A DNA stretch of 64,000 nucleotides from Streptomyces sp. CB02400 (GCF_001905725.1 NZ_LIWB01000004.1:310001-374000); one strand, 5' to 3'; shown: positions 29,559 through 39,257, counted from the first letter of the stretch. The notes: a model not told the origin generated them from the sequence alone. A program made the numbers and translations.

Positions 29559-29653
29559 CTCGCCGCCGCGACCGTGTCACGCCGGACCGGCAGCGGCGTC
29601 CTGTTCCTCGGAGCCGTCGAGCTGGACGGGCCGGGACTGCGGCGTCGCGGCAT
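29555..29653 (-). CDS. possible 32-aa leader peptide before the prepilin peptidase
   Basis: A short frame from ATG 29653 encodes a Pro/Arg/Ser-rich basic peptide (MPRRRSPGPSSSTAPRNRTP...) whose stop overlaps the peptidase start as ATGA. AGGAGA stands 6-7 nt before its ATG, a good ribosome site. It may serve translational coupling or be chance; no family is recognised. Confidence 0.3.
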   Translation of the reverse strand: MPRRRSPGPSSSTAPRNRTPLPVRRDTVAAAR

Positions 29654-29811
29654 GACAGGTCTCCTGGGTGTGTGGGAGGAGGATCTGCTGAACCTCCGGA
29701 GATCCTATGGACTCGAACGGTCCCAGTCGAAGGCCTCCTCCCGCCGCGACTTCCCCGACGGCACTGGCAGATCGGTCGGCCAACCGCTGAGGCCGGCACC
29801 TCAGCGGTACA

Positions 29812-30081
29812 TCAGCCGGTCCGATCGGCGAACGAAGCGTCCGGATCGGTCACCTGCATGGCCCGGCTCGCCCAGACCCTGAGCTGCTCCGGGTCGGAGC
29901 AGGCATTCACCCTTACGCGAATGTCGTCCGTAATCTCAAGGGGCCCAGTGTCCGCGAGAGCCAGGACGAGCTCTGCGAGTGAAGCCGGTGACCAGTTCGC
30001 CTCAGCGGTCATCTCCAAGTAAGCCCGCAGGAAGACGGGGTGCTCGAAAAGAAGCGTCAGCGTGCACCCTGCTCTCGTCAT
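29812..30081 (-). pseudogene. C-terminal fragment of an Rpn/DUF4351-like streptomycete protein
   Basis: 89 codons; the end ITDDIRVRVNACSDPEQLRVWASRAM resembles the C-terminal ITGCxDPxxLxxWLxRA block of a protein family very common in Streptomyces (Rpn/YhgA-like nuclease relatives of about 300 aa), but the rest of the family is missing. Upstream, GGAAGGAGAGCTG and an ATG (about 30128) begin a frame starting MASSSHG, similar to family N-termini, which soon goes out of frame. I read this as a decayed gene with its old start still visible. A related fragment stands at 63545-63940. Confidence 0.4.
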
Positions 30082-30160
30082 GGCAGTCGCGGTGCTCAGC
30101 AGCCGACCCGTGCGACGAACTGGCCATCAGCTCTCCTTCCTGGCCGGCGTGATCAACGCG

Positions 30161-30586
30161 TCAAGCCGCGACGAGGTCACACCACACGTACTTGCCCCGG
30201 CTGCCGTCCCTCGCGTGGGGCTGCCAGCCCCAGAGGTCCGCGCAGGCCCGCACCAGGGCCAGCCCCCGTCCCTCCTCCGCCTCGGCGAGCTGCTCCCAGC
30301 GTCCCGGCGGCTCGGGCGGTTCCGGGTCCGTGTCCCACGCGCCGATGCGCAGCACGCCGTCCGACCAGCGCACGCGCAGCGCCGCCGGCCCCTTCGTGTG
30401 CCGTACGGAGTTGGCGACCAGCTCCGTCGCCAGCAGCTCGGCGGTGTCGACGAGACCGATCAGGCCGTGCATCGTGAGGATCAGCCGCAGCGTGCGGCGG
30501 CAGATGGTCACGGCGCGTGGGTCGTTGGGGATGGGCAGGGTGTGCTCCCAGGAGGCGGCGGCCTCTTCGACGCCGGTTTCGGGCAT
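30161..30586 (-). CDS. RsbW-like ATP-binding protein (HATPase_c_2)
   Basis: 141 aa single-domain histidine-kinase-like ATPase. The N box is in LLATELVANSVRHT, the G1-type box is IGAWDTDPEPP, and G2 is EEGRGLALVRACAD. Such stand-alone ATPases act as anti-sigma-type kinases, and in streptomycetes they occur beside WhiJ-like XRE-DUF5753 and DUF397 proteins in modules that influence development. Here the XRE gene is divergent (219 nt away) and DUF397 follows it, completing the trio. ATG at 30586 with AGGAG 8 nt upstream. Confidence 0.85.
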   Translation of the reverse strand: MPETGVEEAAASWEHTLPIPNDPRAVTICRRTLRLILTMHGLIGLVDTAELLATELVANSVRHTKGPAALRVRWSDGVLRIGAWDTDPEPPEPPGRWEQLAEAEEGRGLALVRACADLWGWQPHARDGSRGKYVWCDLVAA

Positions 30587-30804
30587 GCGTGGACTCCTGT
30601 CAGGGATGGGAGATGGCCGGGCGGTGGCTCCGCCGCGTCCGTCATGGCATGACGGAGCGGTGCGCTCTCGGGACCCCGGATGCCGCAGAGTATGCGTTGC
30701 ATCACTGACGGTAGGGACAAAATTTGGGCCCATGCAAGCCGTTGTCATACCCTCCACCCCGAACGTGTCACTGCCAGTCGGCAGTTGAAGGCGAGGAGCA
30801 CGCC

Positions 30805-31656
30805 ATGCCGCGCAGGCAGCAGGCCACCGCACGCCAGGAGCGACTGGGCGCTGAACTGCGGAAACTACGGGAGGCCGCAGGGCTCAAGGGGCGCGAAGCC
30901 GCCGCGCTGCTCGGTACCGACTCGGCACAGGTGAGTCAAATCGAGGCCGGCGTGGCGGGCGTCAGCGAAACGCGCGTACGACAACTCGCCGCCCACTACT
31001 CCTGCATCGACGAGAAGTTGGTCGAGGCACTGGTCGCCATGGCCACCGACCGGACACGCGGGTGGTGGGAGCGGTACAAGGGCCTGCTGCCCCCTTCGTT
31101 CCTGGATCTCGCCGAGTTGGAGCACCACTGCATCCGCCGACAGGACATCGAGTTCCTGCACGTACCCGGCCTCTTCCAGACAGAGGACTACGCTCGCGCG
31201 ATCTTCTCCTACCGGGTCCCCGAACTGCCCCGTGACGACCTCGAACTGCGGGTGAACCACCGGATGGAACGCAGGCGGATCATCGAGGAACCCCGGTCCG
31301 TCCCGTACACAGCCGTCATCCACGAGGCGGCTCTGCGCATCCGTGTGGGCGACCGGACCGCAGCGCGTGCTCAACTCCTTCGCGTCCTGGAACTCTCCGA
31401 AGCGCACCACATCACCGTGCGGGTCATCCCCTTCGACCTGGACGGCTTCGCGGGAGCCACCAACGACATGATGTACGTGAGCGGTGCCGTACCCAGGCTG
31501 GACACTGCCGTACGGGACGCACCGCAAGGTGCCGCCTTCATCGACTCCGAAGCCCAACTCAGCGCTTTTCAAACGTTGTTCCATATGGTGGAGTCCGCGT
31601 CTCTCGAACCTGCATGCTCACGCGATTTCATCCACCGTCTGGCGAAGGAGCTGTAA
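30805..31656 (+). CDS. XRE-family regulator with DUF5753 (WhiJ-like)
   Basis: 283 aa. N-terminal helix-turn-helix of the XRE type (LGAELRKLREAAGLKGREAAALLG then SQIEAG, residues 14-50), followed by the DUF5753 domain with its hallmark YKGLLPPSFLDLAELE and IEFLHVPGLFQTEDYARA. In S. coelicolor, WhiJ and relatives repress development until relieved by partner DUF397 proteins. The DUF397 gene starts 8 nt after the stop, as expected. ATG at 30805 follows GCGAGGAGC. Confidence 0.92.
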   Translation: MPRRQQATARQERLGAELRKLREAAGLKGREAAALLGTDSAQVSQIEAGVAGVSETRVRQLAAHYSCIDEKLVEALVAMATDRTRGWWERYKGLLPPSFLDLAELEHHCIRRQDIEFLHVPGLFQTEDYARAIFSYRVPELPRDDLELRVNHRMERRRIIEEPRSVPYTAVIHEAALRIRVGDRTAARAQLLRVLELSEAHHITVRVIPFDLDGFAGATNDMMYVSGAVPRLDTAVRDAPQGAAFIDSEAQLSAFQTLFHMVESASLEPACSRDFIHRLAKEL

Positions 31657-31663
31657 GGCAACC

Positions 31664-31873
31664 GTGACCACACCCGAAACCTGGCAAAGGTCGTCCTACT
31701 CCGGAAGCGGCGACGGCAACAACTGCGTGGAAATAGCGCGTTCCCCCACCCGCACAGCCATACGCGACTCCAAACACCCCACCCACGCCCCCCTCTCCTT
31801 CCCGTCCCCCGCTTTCAACACCTTCGTCGAAGCCCTCAAGACAGGCAGCGGGAACGGGCTCGGAGACGAATGA
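31664..31873 (+). CDS. DUF397 domain protein, partner of the XRE regulator
   Basis: 69 aa from GTG 31664. The family signature WQRSSYSGSGDGNNCVEIAR and the RDSK segment are clear. DUF397 proteins act with the adjacent WhiJ-type regulator, probably as antagonists. It is co-transcribed with the XRE gene, and its stop codon lies inside the left arm of a strong bidirectional terminator. Confidence 0.92.
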   Translation: MTTPETWQRSSYSGSGDGNNCVEIARSPTRTAIRDSKHPTHAPLSFPSPAFNTFVEALKTGSGNGLGDE

Positions 31874-31911
31874 GCCGGGTCCCGGTCTGCGAACAGACCG
31901 GGACCCGGCTC
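31872..31911. terminator. bidirectional terminator with perfect 18-bp stem
   Basis: GAGCCGGGTCCCGGTCTG (31872-31889) pairs perfectly with CAGACCGGGACCCGGCTC (31894-31911) around a CGAA tetraloop. It lies between two convergent genes, DUF397 and the double-glycine peptide, and can end both transcripts. Confidence 0.85.
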
Positions 31912-31927
31912 ACGTCGGAAGCGACGC

Positions 31928-32155
31928 TCAGAGCATCGTGGTGCGCACCGCACCCTCGTGGGCCACCGAGCCGCCAAGACCGGCGGAGACGCTGAAGGGG
32001 CCCGCCTCGGCGTACACACCCACGCCGAAGGAATCGTGGTCCGCGACGACGGCCACACCGGCGTCGAGGCTGGCGGAGACGGCCTGACCGCCGGATACGT
32101 CGTCCAGTTCCGCGTCGGAGATCTCGGCCGTTTCTACCTGCGGGGCGAAAGTCAT
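31928..32155 (-). CDS. double-glycine-leader peptide (candidate bacteriocin or RiPP precursor)
   Basis: 75 aa from ATG 32155, which is preceded by GGAAAGG. Residues 1-23 look like a GG-type export leader: acidic, with ISDAELDDVSGG ending at the double glycine (G22-G23), as in class II bacteriocin and lanthipeptide leaders. The 52-residue core begins QAVSASLDAGVAVV and is rich in Gly, Ala, Val and Ser, with no Cys, so it cannot form lanthionine rings or disulfides. No modification enzyme, C39 peptidase or ABC exporter gene is adjacent within the window. It lies convergent to a WhiJ-like module across a perfect terminator. Confidence 0.6.
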   Translation of the reverse strand: MTFAPQVETAEISDAELDDVSGGQAVSASLDAGVAVVADHDSFGVGVYAEAGPFSVSAGLGGSVAHEGAVRTTML

Positions 32156-32871
32156 GGCTGGCCTTTCCGTTCGTATCAAGGATCGCGACGGCGGGGAATT
32201 CGCCGGAAGCCCGGAACCGGGACCGATCACCGGCGAGCCGCGCGCACCGATCAAAGCACGCCGGACAACAGCCGACCACTGGCGTGCTGTCGGCGGACGT
32301 GCGACCGGCGTCACCGGATTCACCAGTGTGGCCGTACCGTCACGGAATCGGCCTTCGCCTTCACGTCTTCCGCCGGTTCGCGCACCGAACGGGCCGCCGC
32401 GAACCGGGTTTTTCCGGGCGGCTTCCCGCCCTCGGCTCCCGGCTCCCCCGAATCCCTCACGTTCCGTGCGACCTCCCGGTGAACGGCGTGCAGGTCCGAG
32501 GAATGTTTCGAGGCGGACGCAACCACGGGGCAGGCGCGGGCCTCAGCCCACCTCGTTCTCCGACACTGCCACCCCGTGCATCCTGGCTCACCTCCCGGTC
32601 GGCCCCAGTCCCGCCATGGTCGCGGCGGCTCGACGGGCTGGGCGGGCACGACCGGCTCGCGGCGCGACCGCTCGGAGGACCACTCCCACACCTGCAGGAC
32701 CATCACCGTGAGGGAAGGACCGCCGAACACCAGGGCCAGGCGTCCGGCTCGGCCACCGCTTCCTCGCGCCGCCCCTCGCAGAAGGCGGACCACCAATACC
32801 GGGCGCTCCATCACACGAGCAGATATGTGGAGACGACCCCTGCGCCGAACCCCAGCCGGGTCGGCCGCCCG

Positions 32872-33166
32872 ACGCGAGCCCCCGCCGTCGTTGCCGCTGC
32901 CGAGCGACGAACTGTTCGCCGTGCTCGAGAGGGAACTGCTCAAGGGTCCGGTCGCGCACGGCTGGCCGGACCAGACCTGGACCCTGTCGCGGATCAATAC
33001 GCTGATCGGGCGCCGGTTCCACAAGAGCTACACCGTGCAAGGGGTGGCAGCCCTGCTCAGGGAGCATGGCTGAAGCTGCCAGGTTCCTGCCCGCCGCGCG
33101 ATCGAGCGGGACGAGAACGTGGTGGCCGGCTGGGTGAAGGAGACCTGGCCCCAGGTGGAAGGACCG
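32872..33166 (+). pseudogene. IS630-family transposase remnant with a nonsense codon
   Basis: The plus-strand frame encodes the winged-helix part of an IS630 transposase (ELLKGPVAHGWPDQTWTLSR, then FHKSYTVQGVAALLREHG). A TGA at 33071-33073 replaces the tryptophan of the usual HGWS; the same frame goes on with SCQVPARRAIERDENVVAGW and WVKETWPQVEG, also typical. After about 33166 similarity ends and the DDE catalytic core is missing. The flanks (32156-32871 and 33167-33279) show open frames on both strands but nothing I can support as a gene. Confidence 0.6.
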
Positions 33167-33279
33167 TGGCGGCGCTCGACGCGGCCTACGCCAGCTCCAG
33201 TACCGACACGACGTCCTCGACGGCTGCCTGACCGGCACCGGTCTACGCAAATCATCATGACGACATCACGCTTTGAAGG

Positions 33280-33744
33280 TCAGTAACCGTCAGCCTTGGC
33301 CTGTCCCACTTCCTCCAACGACACCTGAGGGGCAAATGCGCGCAGAGCATTCACGAGACGTTCACGGTCAAGGGTCCACAGATTGATGTGCCTGCTCGCC
33401 AGGAACAGGTCGTGATCAATGTGCGGCGCGAGCCGGGTCGTCTGGTCTCGGCTGAGCGATGCGTTCGGGCCGGGGAGCGCCGGAGCCCCCGGTCGACGAC
33501 GCAGCCCCACGTAGCACATGGGTGTCAGCGCGGCCGTTTCTTGCTGCCAGAGAACCACGGCAGAGACGTCGTGCCACGGTACGAATGCAGTCTGGCCGGC
33601 ATGGCGTGCGGGTGCTCCGCCCAAGGTGACACCCCGGTCGTCGACGCAGAACGCGACAAGTCGCCTCGCCCAAGCTCCGCTGAGAAGTTGAAAAGGTGTC
33701 CAGGGGTATCGAGCTTCGTACACGGAGGATTCAGGTCCGGGCAT
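33280..33744 (-). CDS. hypothetical protein
   Basis: 154 aa from ATG 33744. It reads as a compact soluble protein with PH-like alternating strands (LVAFCVDDRGVTLGG, TAFVPWHDVSAVVLWQQE, MCYVGLRRRPG) and a helical end (ERLVNALRAFAPQVSLEEVG). No catalytic motif, signal peptide or membrane helix is seen. The W-x-D-V-x-x-V pattern resembles small bacterial PH-domain proteins, but I do not assign a function. It ends next to the IS630 remnant and is transcribed in the same direction as the kinase gene that precedes it on the left. Confidence 0.6.
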   Translation of the reverse strand: MPGPESSVYEARYPWTPFQLLSGAWARRLVAFCVDDRGVTLGGAPARHAGQTAFVPWHDVSAVVLWQQETAALTPMCYVGLRRRPGAPALPGPNASLSRDQTTRLAPHIDHDLFLASRHINLWTLDRERLVNALRAFAPQVSLEEVGQAKADGY

Positions 33745-33808
33745 GCAGCGGTCACCTCTCCTTTACGTTGGGCTTTCTCCGCCTTTCATCGCGATATGCA
33801 CCGCATCC

Positions 33809-36121
33809 TCATACCGCCGGCAGAGCGTAGATCTCCGGTCCGTGGGTGACCAGCAGCAGGTTGCCGGAGACGGTCACCTGCCACGGTTCGCCGTTGTCCT
33901 TGTTGTCGTCGTAGACCCAGCGGACCTTGCCGGTCCGGGCTTCCAGTGCGACGACGCCGCCGCCGGACAGGCCGCCGGTCGCCCCGTACAAGGAGGAGCC
34001 GGCGCGCAGGAACGTCTCCGGTCCGTTGGCTTCCAGGTCGTCGCAGAGCCAGATCCGCTTGCCCGTCTTGACGTCCACCGCCCAGACGCCGTCGTCGTAG
34101 TCGCTGACGTACAGTACGCCGTCGATCACCGAGGGGTTGCGGAAGGCCCGGCGGCCGTTGGAGGACAGGGTCCAGCGGGTGTCGCCCGTGTCGGCGTCGA
34201 GGGCCGTGAGCTTGTCGCCCGGCAGGAAGACGAGGCCGCCCGCGACCGTGGGCTGCCAGGTCCAGTCCTCGCCGATCTTCCTGGTCCACAACTGCGCACC
34301 CGTGGCGGTGTCCCGCACCGTGAGGTTGTAGTTGGAGTCGGCGTACACCAGGTGCTTGCCGGAGACGCTGCCCTGGACGTCGTAGTCCTTGGTACCCCAG
34401 TCCCGTCTCTGCAGCCACGTCTTCTTGCCGGTGGTGTGGCTGACGGCGGCCACGGCCGTGCGGTGTTCCGTGGCGCTCCTGGACTCGCCGAAGTCCTTGG
34501 CCGTGACGTAGACGTTCTTGTCGTCGACGGCGATGGCGGAATCGACCGACAGGGACTTGCCCAGCCGGCTCCGCCAGACCTCCTCGCCGGTCTTCACGTC
34601 GAGGGCGACGAGCACTCCGTCGTAGCCGCCGTCGGCCAGGAACACCTTGCCGTCGTGGAAGAGAAGGGGCTCTCCCGGACGGCACGCCTCCTTCTTCGAC
34701 CAACGGGCCCTGCCCGTCCTCACGTCGTAGGCCACGAGCGGATCGCCACTGATCAGCAGGAGGCCTTCGTGGGTGAGCAGCGGCACGAGCGCACTGGTGC
34801 TGTCCTCCGCCACCGACTTGTGCCACAGGGGCTGGGGCGCGACGCCGGGGGGCGGCGTGGTGAACCGCTCCCCGGCCGCTTCGGCCGCTCCGCCCCGGCC
34901 CGCCGCGTCCGTCGTGGGGGTGTCGTCCTCGTTCTGCGTGAGCCACCAGGCTGCTCCGCCTCCGACCACGGCGACACCGGCGGCGGCGCCGAGCGCCAGG
35001 CCGAGTACGCGGCGACGGGACCGGCCGGTGGGCTGCCCGCCGAGTTGCACCGTGCCGGGGAGGGGCGTGCCCGGATCACCTCCGTGAGCCGGGGTGCTGT
35101 ATCCCGGCGCCGGCGCGCTGCCGTATCCCGGGGGCGGCGGACCGCCGTACGCCTGGGCCGGGGCAGCCGCCCCCGCCGTCATGGTCGGCGCCGGGCCGAA
35201 GGACGCTCCGGCCGGAGCCGGGTCGGGGGCTTCCAGGTCGAGGATCCCCGCCGCGTGTGTCGCGATCGTCGACGCCACGGCCGACGGCAGCCAGTCGGTC
35301 AGGACTGGCTCAACGCCCTGTGGAGCAAGGGACGTCACGATCTGCGCCGGTGCGGGACGCTGTGCGGGATCCTTCATCAGGCAGGCACGGACCAGGCCCA
35401 GCAGCGACTGCGGTACGCCGGTGAGGTCGGGCTCGCCGTGCACGATCTGATAGAGCAGCGCGGCGTGCGAGGCGGCCCCGTCGCCGAAGGCCCCCCGGCC
35501 GGTCGCCGCGAACGCGAGCACGGCACCCAGGGAGAAGACGTCGCCCGCCGTGCCGATGTCCTTGCCCTGGGCCTGCTCCGGGGACATGTAGCCGGGCGAT
35601 CCGACCACGACTCCGGTCTGTGTCATACGGCTTCCGTCGACCGCCCGTGCGATGCCGAAGTCGATGACACGTGGGCCGTCGGCGGCCAGCAGGACGTTGG
35701 ACGGCTTGAGGTCGCGGTGGATCAGGCCGGCCGCGTGCACCTCCTGCAGTGCCGCGGCGAGGCCGGCGGCCAGGGCACGGACCGTGCGCTCCGGCAGCGC
35801 GCCGTGCGCGGCGACCACGTCCGTGAGGTCCGGACCGAGCACGTACGACGTCGCCAGCCACGGCAGTGCCGCCTCCGGGTCGGCGTCCACGACCGGCGCG
35901 GTGTAGCGGCCGGACACCGCCTTGGCGATCTCCACCTCGTGCCGGAAGCGCTCCCGGAAGCCGGCGTCCGCCGCGAGATCCGGGCGCACCACCTTCACGG
36001 CGACGGTACGGCCACCGGGCGAACGCGCGAGGTACACACGTCCCATGCCGCCGGCGCCGAGTCTTCGCAGCAGGCGGTAACCGCCCAGCTCGCGAGGGTC
36101 GTCCGACTGCAACGTCTCCAT
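33809..36121 (-). CDS. Ser/Thr protein kinase with extracellular PQQ/WD40-like propeller
   Basis: 770 aa from ATG 36121, preceded by GGGGAAGG; a GTG at 36190 would add 23 residues. Hanks-type kinase domain (about residues 10-270): LGAGGMGRVYLAR, VAVKVV lysine, HRDLKPSNVLL and VIDFGIA, all intact. A Gly/Pro/Ala linker is followed by one membrane helix (VLGLALGAAAGVAVVGGGAAWWL) and about 380 residues of repeated beta blades (WSKKEA, VWRSRLG, LWTRKIG, VRWVYDDN types) with Trp-rich PQQ-like repeats. Thus an inside kinase with an outside propeller sensor whose ligand is unknown. A second kinase gene follows upstream on the same strand. Confidence 0.92.
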   Translation of the reverse strand: METLQSDDPRELGGYRLLRRLGAGGMGRVYLARSPGGRTVAVKVVRPDLAADAGFRERFRHEVEIAKAVSGRYTAPVVDADPEAALPWLATSYVLGPDLTDVVAAHGALPERTVRALAAGLAAALQEVHAAGLIHRDLKPSNVLLAADGPRVIDFGIARAVDGSRMTQTGVVVGSPGYMSPEQAQGKDIGTAGDVFSLGAVLAFAATGRGAFGDGAASHAALLYQIVHGEPDLTGVPQSLLGLVRACLMKDPAQRPAPAQIVTSLAPQGVEPVLTDWLPSAVASTIATHAAGILDLEAPDPAPAGASFGPAPTMTAGAAAPAQAYGGPPPPGYGSAPAPGYSTPAHGGDPGTPLPGTVQLGGQPTGRSRRRVLGLALGAAAGVAVVGGGAAWWLTQNEDDTPTTDAAGRGGAAEAAGERFTTPPPGVAPQPLWHKSVAEDSTSALVPLLTHEGLLLISGDPLVAYDVRTGRARWSKKEACRPGEPLLFHDGKVFLADGGYDGVLVALDVKTGEEVWRSRLGKSLSVDSAIAVDDKNVYVTAKDFGESRSATEHRTAVAAVSHTTGKKTWLQRRDWGTKDYDVQGSVSGKHLVYADSNYNLTVRDTATGAQLWTRKIGEDWTWQPTVAGGLVFLPGDKLTALDADTGDTRWTLSSNGRRAFRNPSVIDGVLYVSDYDDGVWAVDVKTGKRIWLCDDLEANGPETFLRAGSSLYGATGGLSGGGVVALEARTGKVRWVYDDNKDNGEPWQVTVSGNLLLVTHGPEIYALPAV

Positions 36122-36240
36122 GGTGGCCTTCCCCGTCGTGATGCCCGTGCGGCGTGTGCTGCGCCTGGTGTCGTTCGCCGACGCAGACACATTAGTGAGT
36201 GGCGGGGGACGGACAGCGACCGGGAGGAGCCGAAAGACAG

Positions 36241-38211
36241 TTACTCGATCTTCGACAACCGGGCCTTCGGCGACCCCGACTCCTTGCTGTCCGACTCGTA
36301 GACCAGGTCGTCGCCGACCGGGGTGAGGCGGACCGTGTGCTCGGCCTGGTTGCAGACGTCGCGGTTGGACTTCGCGCCGACGGACACCGTGACGAGCTGC
36401 TTCTTCGTGACCTGCTTCAGGGTGAGGACGTCGTCGCAGACGCCGCCGAAGATGTCCGTGTGGCGGAGGGTGCCCACCTGCTCGCCGACCTTCGCCTGTT
36501 CGAGGGTGACGCGGAACGTGCCGAGCGGAATGGCGATGCTCTCGCGGGAGTTGGCCTGGCCCTCCCAGGTGCCCAGGTAGGCGGCGGGGACGGTGGTGGG
36601 GGAGGCCGGTTCTTCGGACTTGCCCCCGCCGTCGGACTGTGCGGCACCGCCCTCGGAACCGCCCGGCAGCAGGTCGAGCACGAACACGGAGCCGACGGTC
36701 ACCGCGGCCAGCGCGCCCGCCACCGCGAGGGCGACCGTGCAGCTGACGCGCCGGCCCCGGCCGTCGGGTTGGGCGGAGGAGGTGGCCGCCATGGAGACGG
36801 AGAGTTTCCCGGGGCCGCCCCGGCCGTCCCGGTCCACCGGCTGGGTGGGCGGGTGCGGGGTCGCGGGGGCGTGGGGCGGTGCGTCGCGCGGCTCGGGGAC
36901 GGCGGCTGTGCCCGGCCCCTGTGTCACCGGCATCACGGGCGGCGGGCCGAAGGCCCCGGACACCGAGCCGGCCGACGGGGAGCCACCCGCGGACAGACCA
37001 CCGAGGCCTCCGACCGACGCGGAGCCACCCGCACTCGGATCACCGAAGCCCCCGGCCACCGACGCACCGCCGAAACCCCCGACCGACGGAGACCCGCCTG
37101 CCGCCGCACCACCAAGCCCATCACCCGACGGAGCCCCACCTGCCGCCGCACCACCGAGGCCCTCGGCTGACGCGGAGCCACCCGCACTCGGATCACCGAA
37201 GCCCCCGGCCGACGGAGCCCCACCCGCCGACGCCCCACCGACCCCATCGCCCGCCGCCCCCTCCCCCACCGACGGCCTGCTGAACCCCACCGGCCCCGAC
37301 GGACCCTCCCCCGTCGCCTCCAGGTTCAGGAGTCGTACCGCGGCCCGGCTCACCTGCTCCACCAGGGCTCCCGGCAGCCAGCCGGCCGTCACCAGGCGGG
37401 CCGCGCCGCCCTCGGGGGCCAGGCGGTGGGCCAGTTCGGCGGGGGTCGGGCGGGCCGACGGGGTCTTGTCGAGGCATGCCTCGACGAGTTCGCGCAGTTC
37501 GCCGTCCAGTTCGCCCAGTTCGGGCGGCTCGTGCACGACCTTGTACAGCAGGGCCGCCGAGGAGTCGCCGGGGAACGGGGGGCTGCCCGTCGCCGCGTAC
37601 GCCAGTACCGCGCCGAGGGAGAAGACGTCCGCCGCGCCCGTCACGCCCTTGCCGAGGATCTGCTCGGGGGACATGTAGCCGGGGGAGCCGATCGACACGC
37701 CCGTCGACGTCAGGGACGCCGTGCCGTCCGTGGCGCGGGCGATGCCGAAGTCGATCAGGAGGGGTCCGTCGAGGGTGAGGAGGACGTTCGACGGCTTCAC
37801 GTCCCTGTGCACCAGGCCCAGTGCGTGTACGGCCGTCAGCGCCTCGGCCAGCCCCGCGCCCAGCGCCCGTACGGTGGGCGCGGGCAGCGGGCCGGTGTCG
37901 GTGACCGCCGCGGCGAGGGACGGGCCGGCCGCGTAGGCGGTGGCGACCCAGGGGACACGGGCGCCGGGGTCGGCGTCCAGGACGGGGGCCGTCCAGGCGC
38001 CGCCGACCCGGCGGGCGGCGTCGACCTCGCGCCGGAAGCGGGCGCGGAACTCCTCGTCCAGCGCGAAGTGGGGGTGCACGATCTTCACCGCGACCGTGCG
38101 GCCCCCGGCGCTGCGGCCCAGATAGACCCGGCCCATGCCGCCGGAGCCGAGCCGGCCGAGCAGCCGGTAGGGGCCCACGACCGTGGGCTCGTCCGCTTCG
38201 AGCGGCCGCAT
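36241..38211 (-). CDS. Ser/Thr protein kinase with Gly-rich repeat linker and extracytoplasmic sensor
   Basis: 656 aa from ATG 38211, chosen over a GTG 9 nt upstream because GGGGGAGGGG is correctly spaced only for the ATG. Kinase domain: LGSGGMGRVYLGR, VAVKIV, HRDVKPSNVLL, LIDFGIA. Residues about 310-440 are a Gly/Ala/Ser/Pro low-complexity linker built from irregular repeats of SAGGxGDPSAGGSAS type. A membrane helix (VALAVAGALAAVTVGSVFVLDLL) is followed by a 140-residue outside domain (AYLGTWEGQANSRESIAIPL... RLTPVGDDLVYES) with paired cysteines, often seen in streptomycete kinases. Its ligand is unknown. Confidence 0.9.
   Translation of the reverse strand: MRPLEADEPTVVGPYRLLGRLGSGGMGRVYLGRSAGGRTVAVKIVHPHFALDEEFRARFRREVDAARRVGGAWTAPVLDADPGARVPWVATAYAAGPSLAAAVTDTGPLPAPTVRALGAGLAEALTAVHALGLVHRDVKPSNVLLTLDGPLLIDFGIARATDGTASLTSTGVSIGSPGYMSPEQILGKGVTGAADVFSLGAVLAYAATGSPPFPGDSSAALLYKVVHEPPELGELDGELRELVEACLDKTPSARPTPAELAHRLAPEGGAARLVTAGWLPGALVEQVSRAAVRLLNLEATGEGPSGPVGFSRPSVGEGAAGDGVGGASAGGAPSAGGFGDPSAGGSASAEGLGGAAAGGAPSGDGLGGAAAGGSPSVGGFGGASVAGGFGDPSAGGSASVGGLGGLSAGGSPSAGSVSGAFGPPPVMPVTQGPGTAAVPEPRDAPPHAPATPHPPTQPVDRDGRGGPGKLSVSMAATSSAQPDGRGRRVSCTVALAVAGALAAVTVGSVFVLDLLPGGSEGGAAQSDGGGKSEEPASPTTVPAAYLGTWEGQANSRESIAIPLGTFRVTLEQAKVGEQVGTLRHTDIFGGVCDDVLTLKQVTKKQLVTVSVGAKSNRDVCNQAEHTVRLTPVGDDLVYESDSKESGSPKARLSKIE
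36945..37255 (-). repeat. coding Gly/Ala/Ser repeat tract in the second kinase
   Basis: Imperfect units around 30-45 bp long, rich in ccgcc and ggagcc, encode recurring AGGAPS, FGDPSAGGSAS and LGGAAAGG blocks between the kinase domain and the membrane helix. Two near-identical copies of the FGDPSAGGSAS block suggest recent duplication by slippage. Confidence 0.6.
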
Positions 38212-38285
38212 GGCGTCCACCCCTCCCCCGTCACGCCCGTACGCCGGAACCTTCCAGCAGGGTAGTGGGCGGGTCGCCCGCAGCC

Positions 38286-39143
<858 letters not shown>

Positions 39144-39257
39144 CTAGTCCTCGTCCCCGGTGGGCCGACTCCCACCCCCCGATCGCCCAAACGTTCGACC
39201 GGACGCCCGTGACGGACGGGGCGTTCAAACATTCGGGTGACGTGATCTTGACCTCTA

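Noticed and set aside
31928..32155. Lanthipeptide or other Cys-crosslinked RiPP precursor
   Set aside because: The core has no cysteine and no LanM/LanB-type gene is near; only the GG leader resemblance is kept.
32320..33024. 234-codon minus-strand frame upstream of the double-glycine peptide
   Set aside because: It overlaps the IS630 remnant on the other strand, has no recognisable domain and has an Arg/Pro composition typical of chance frames.
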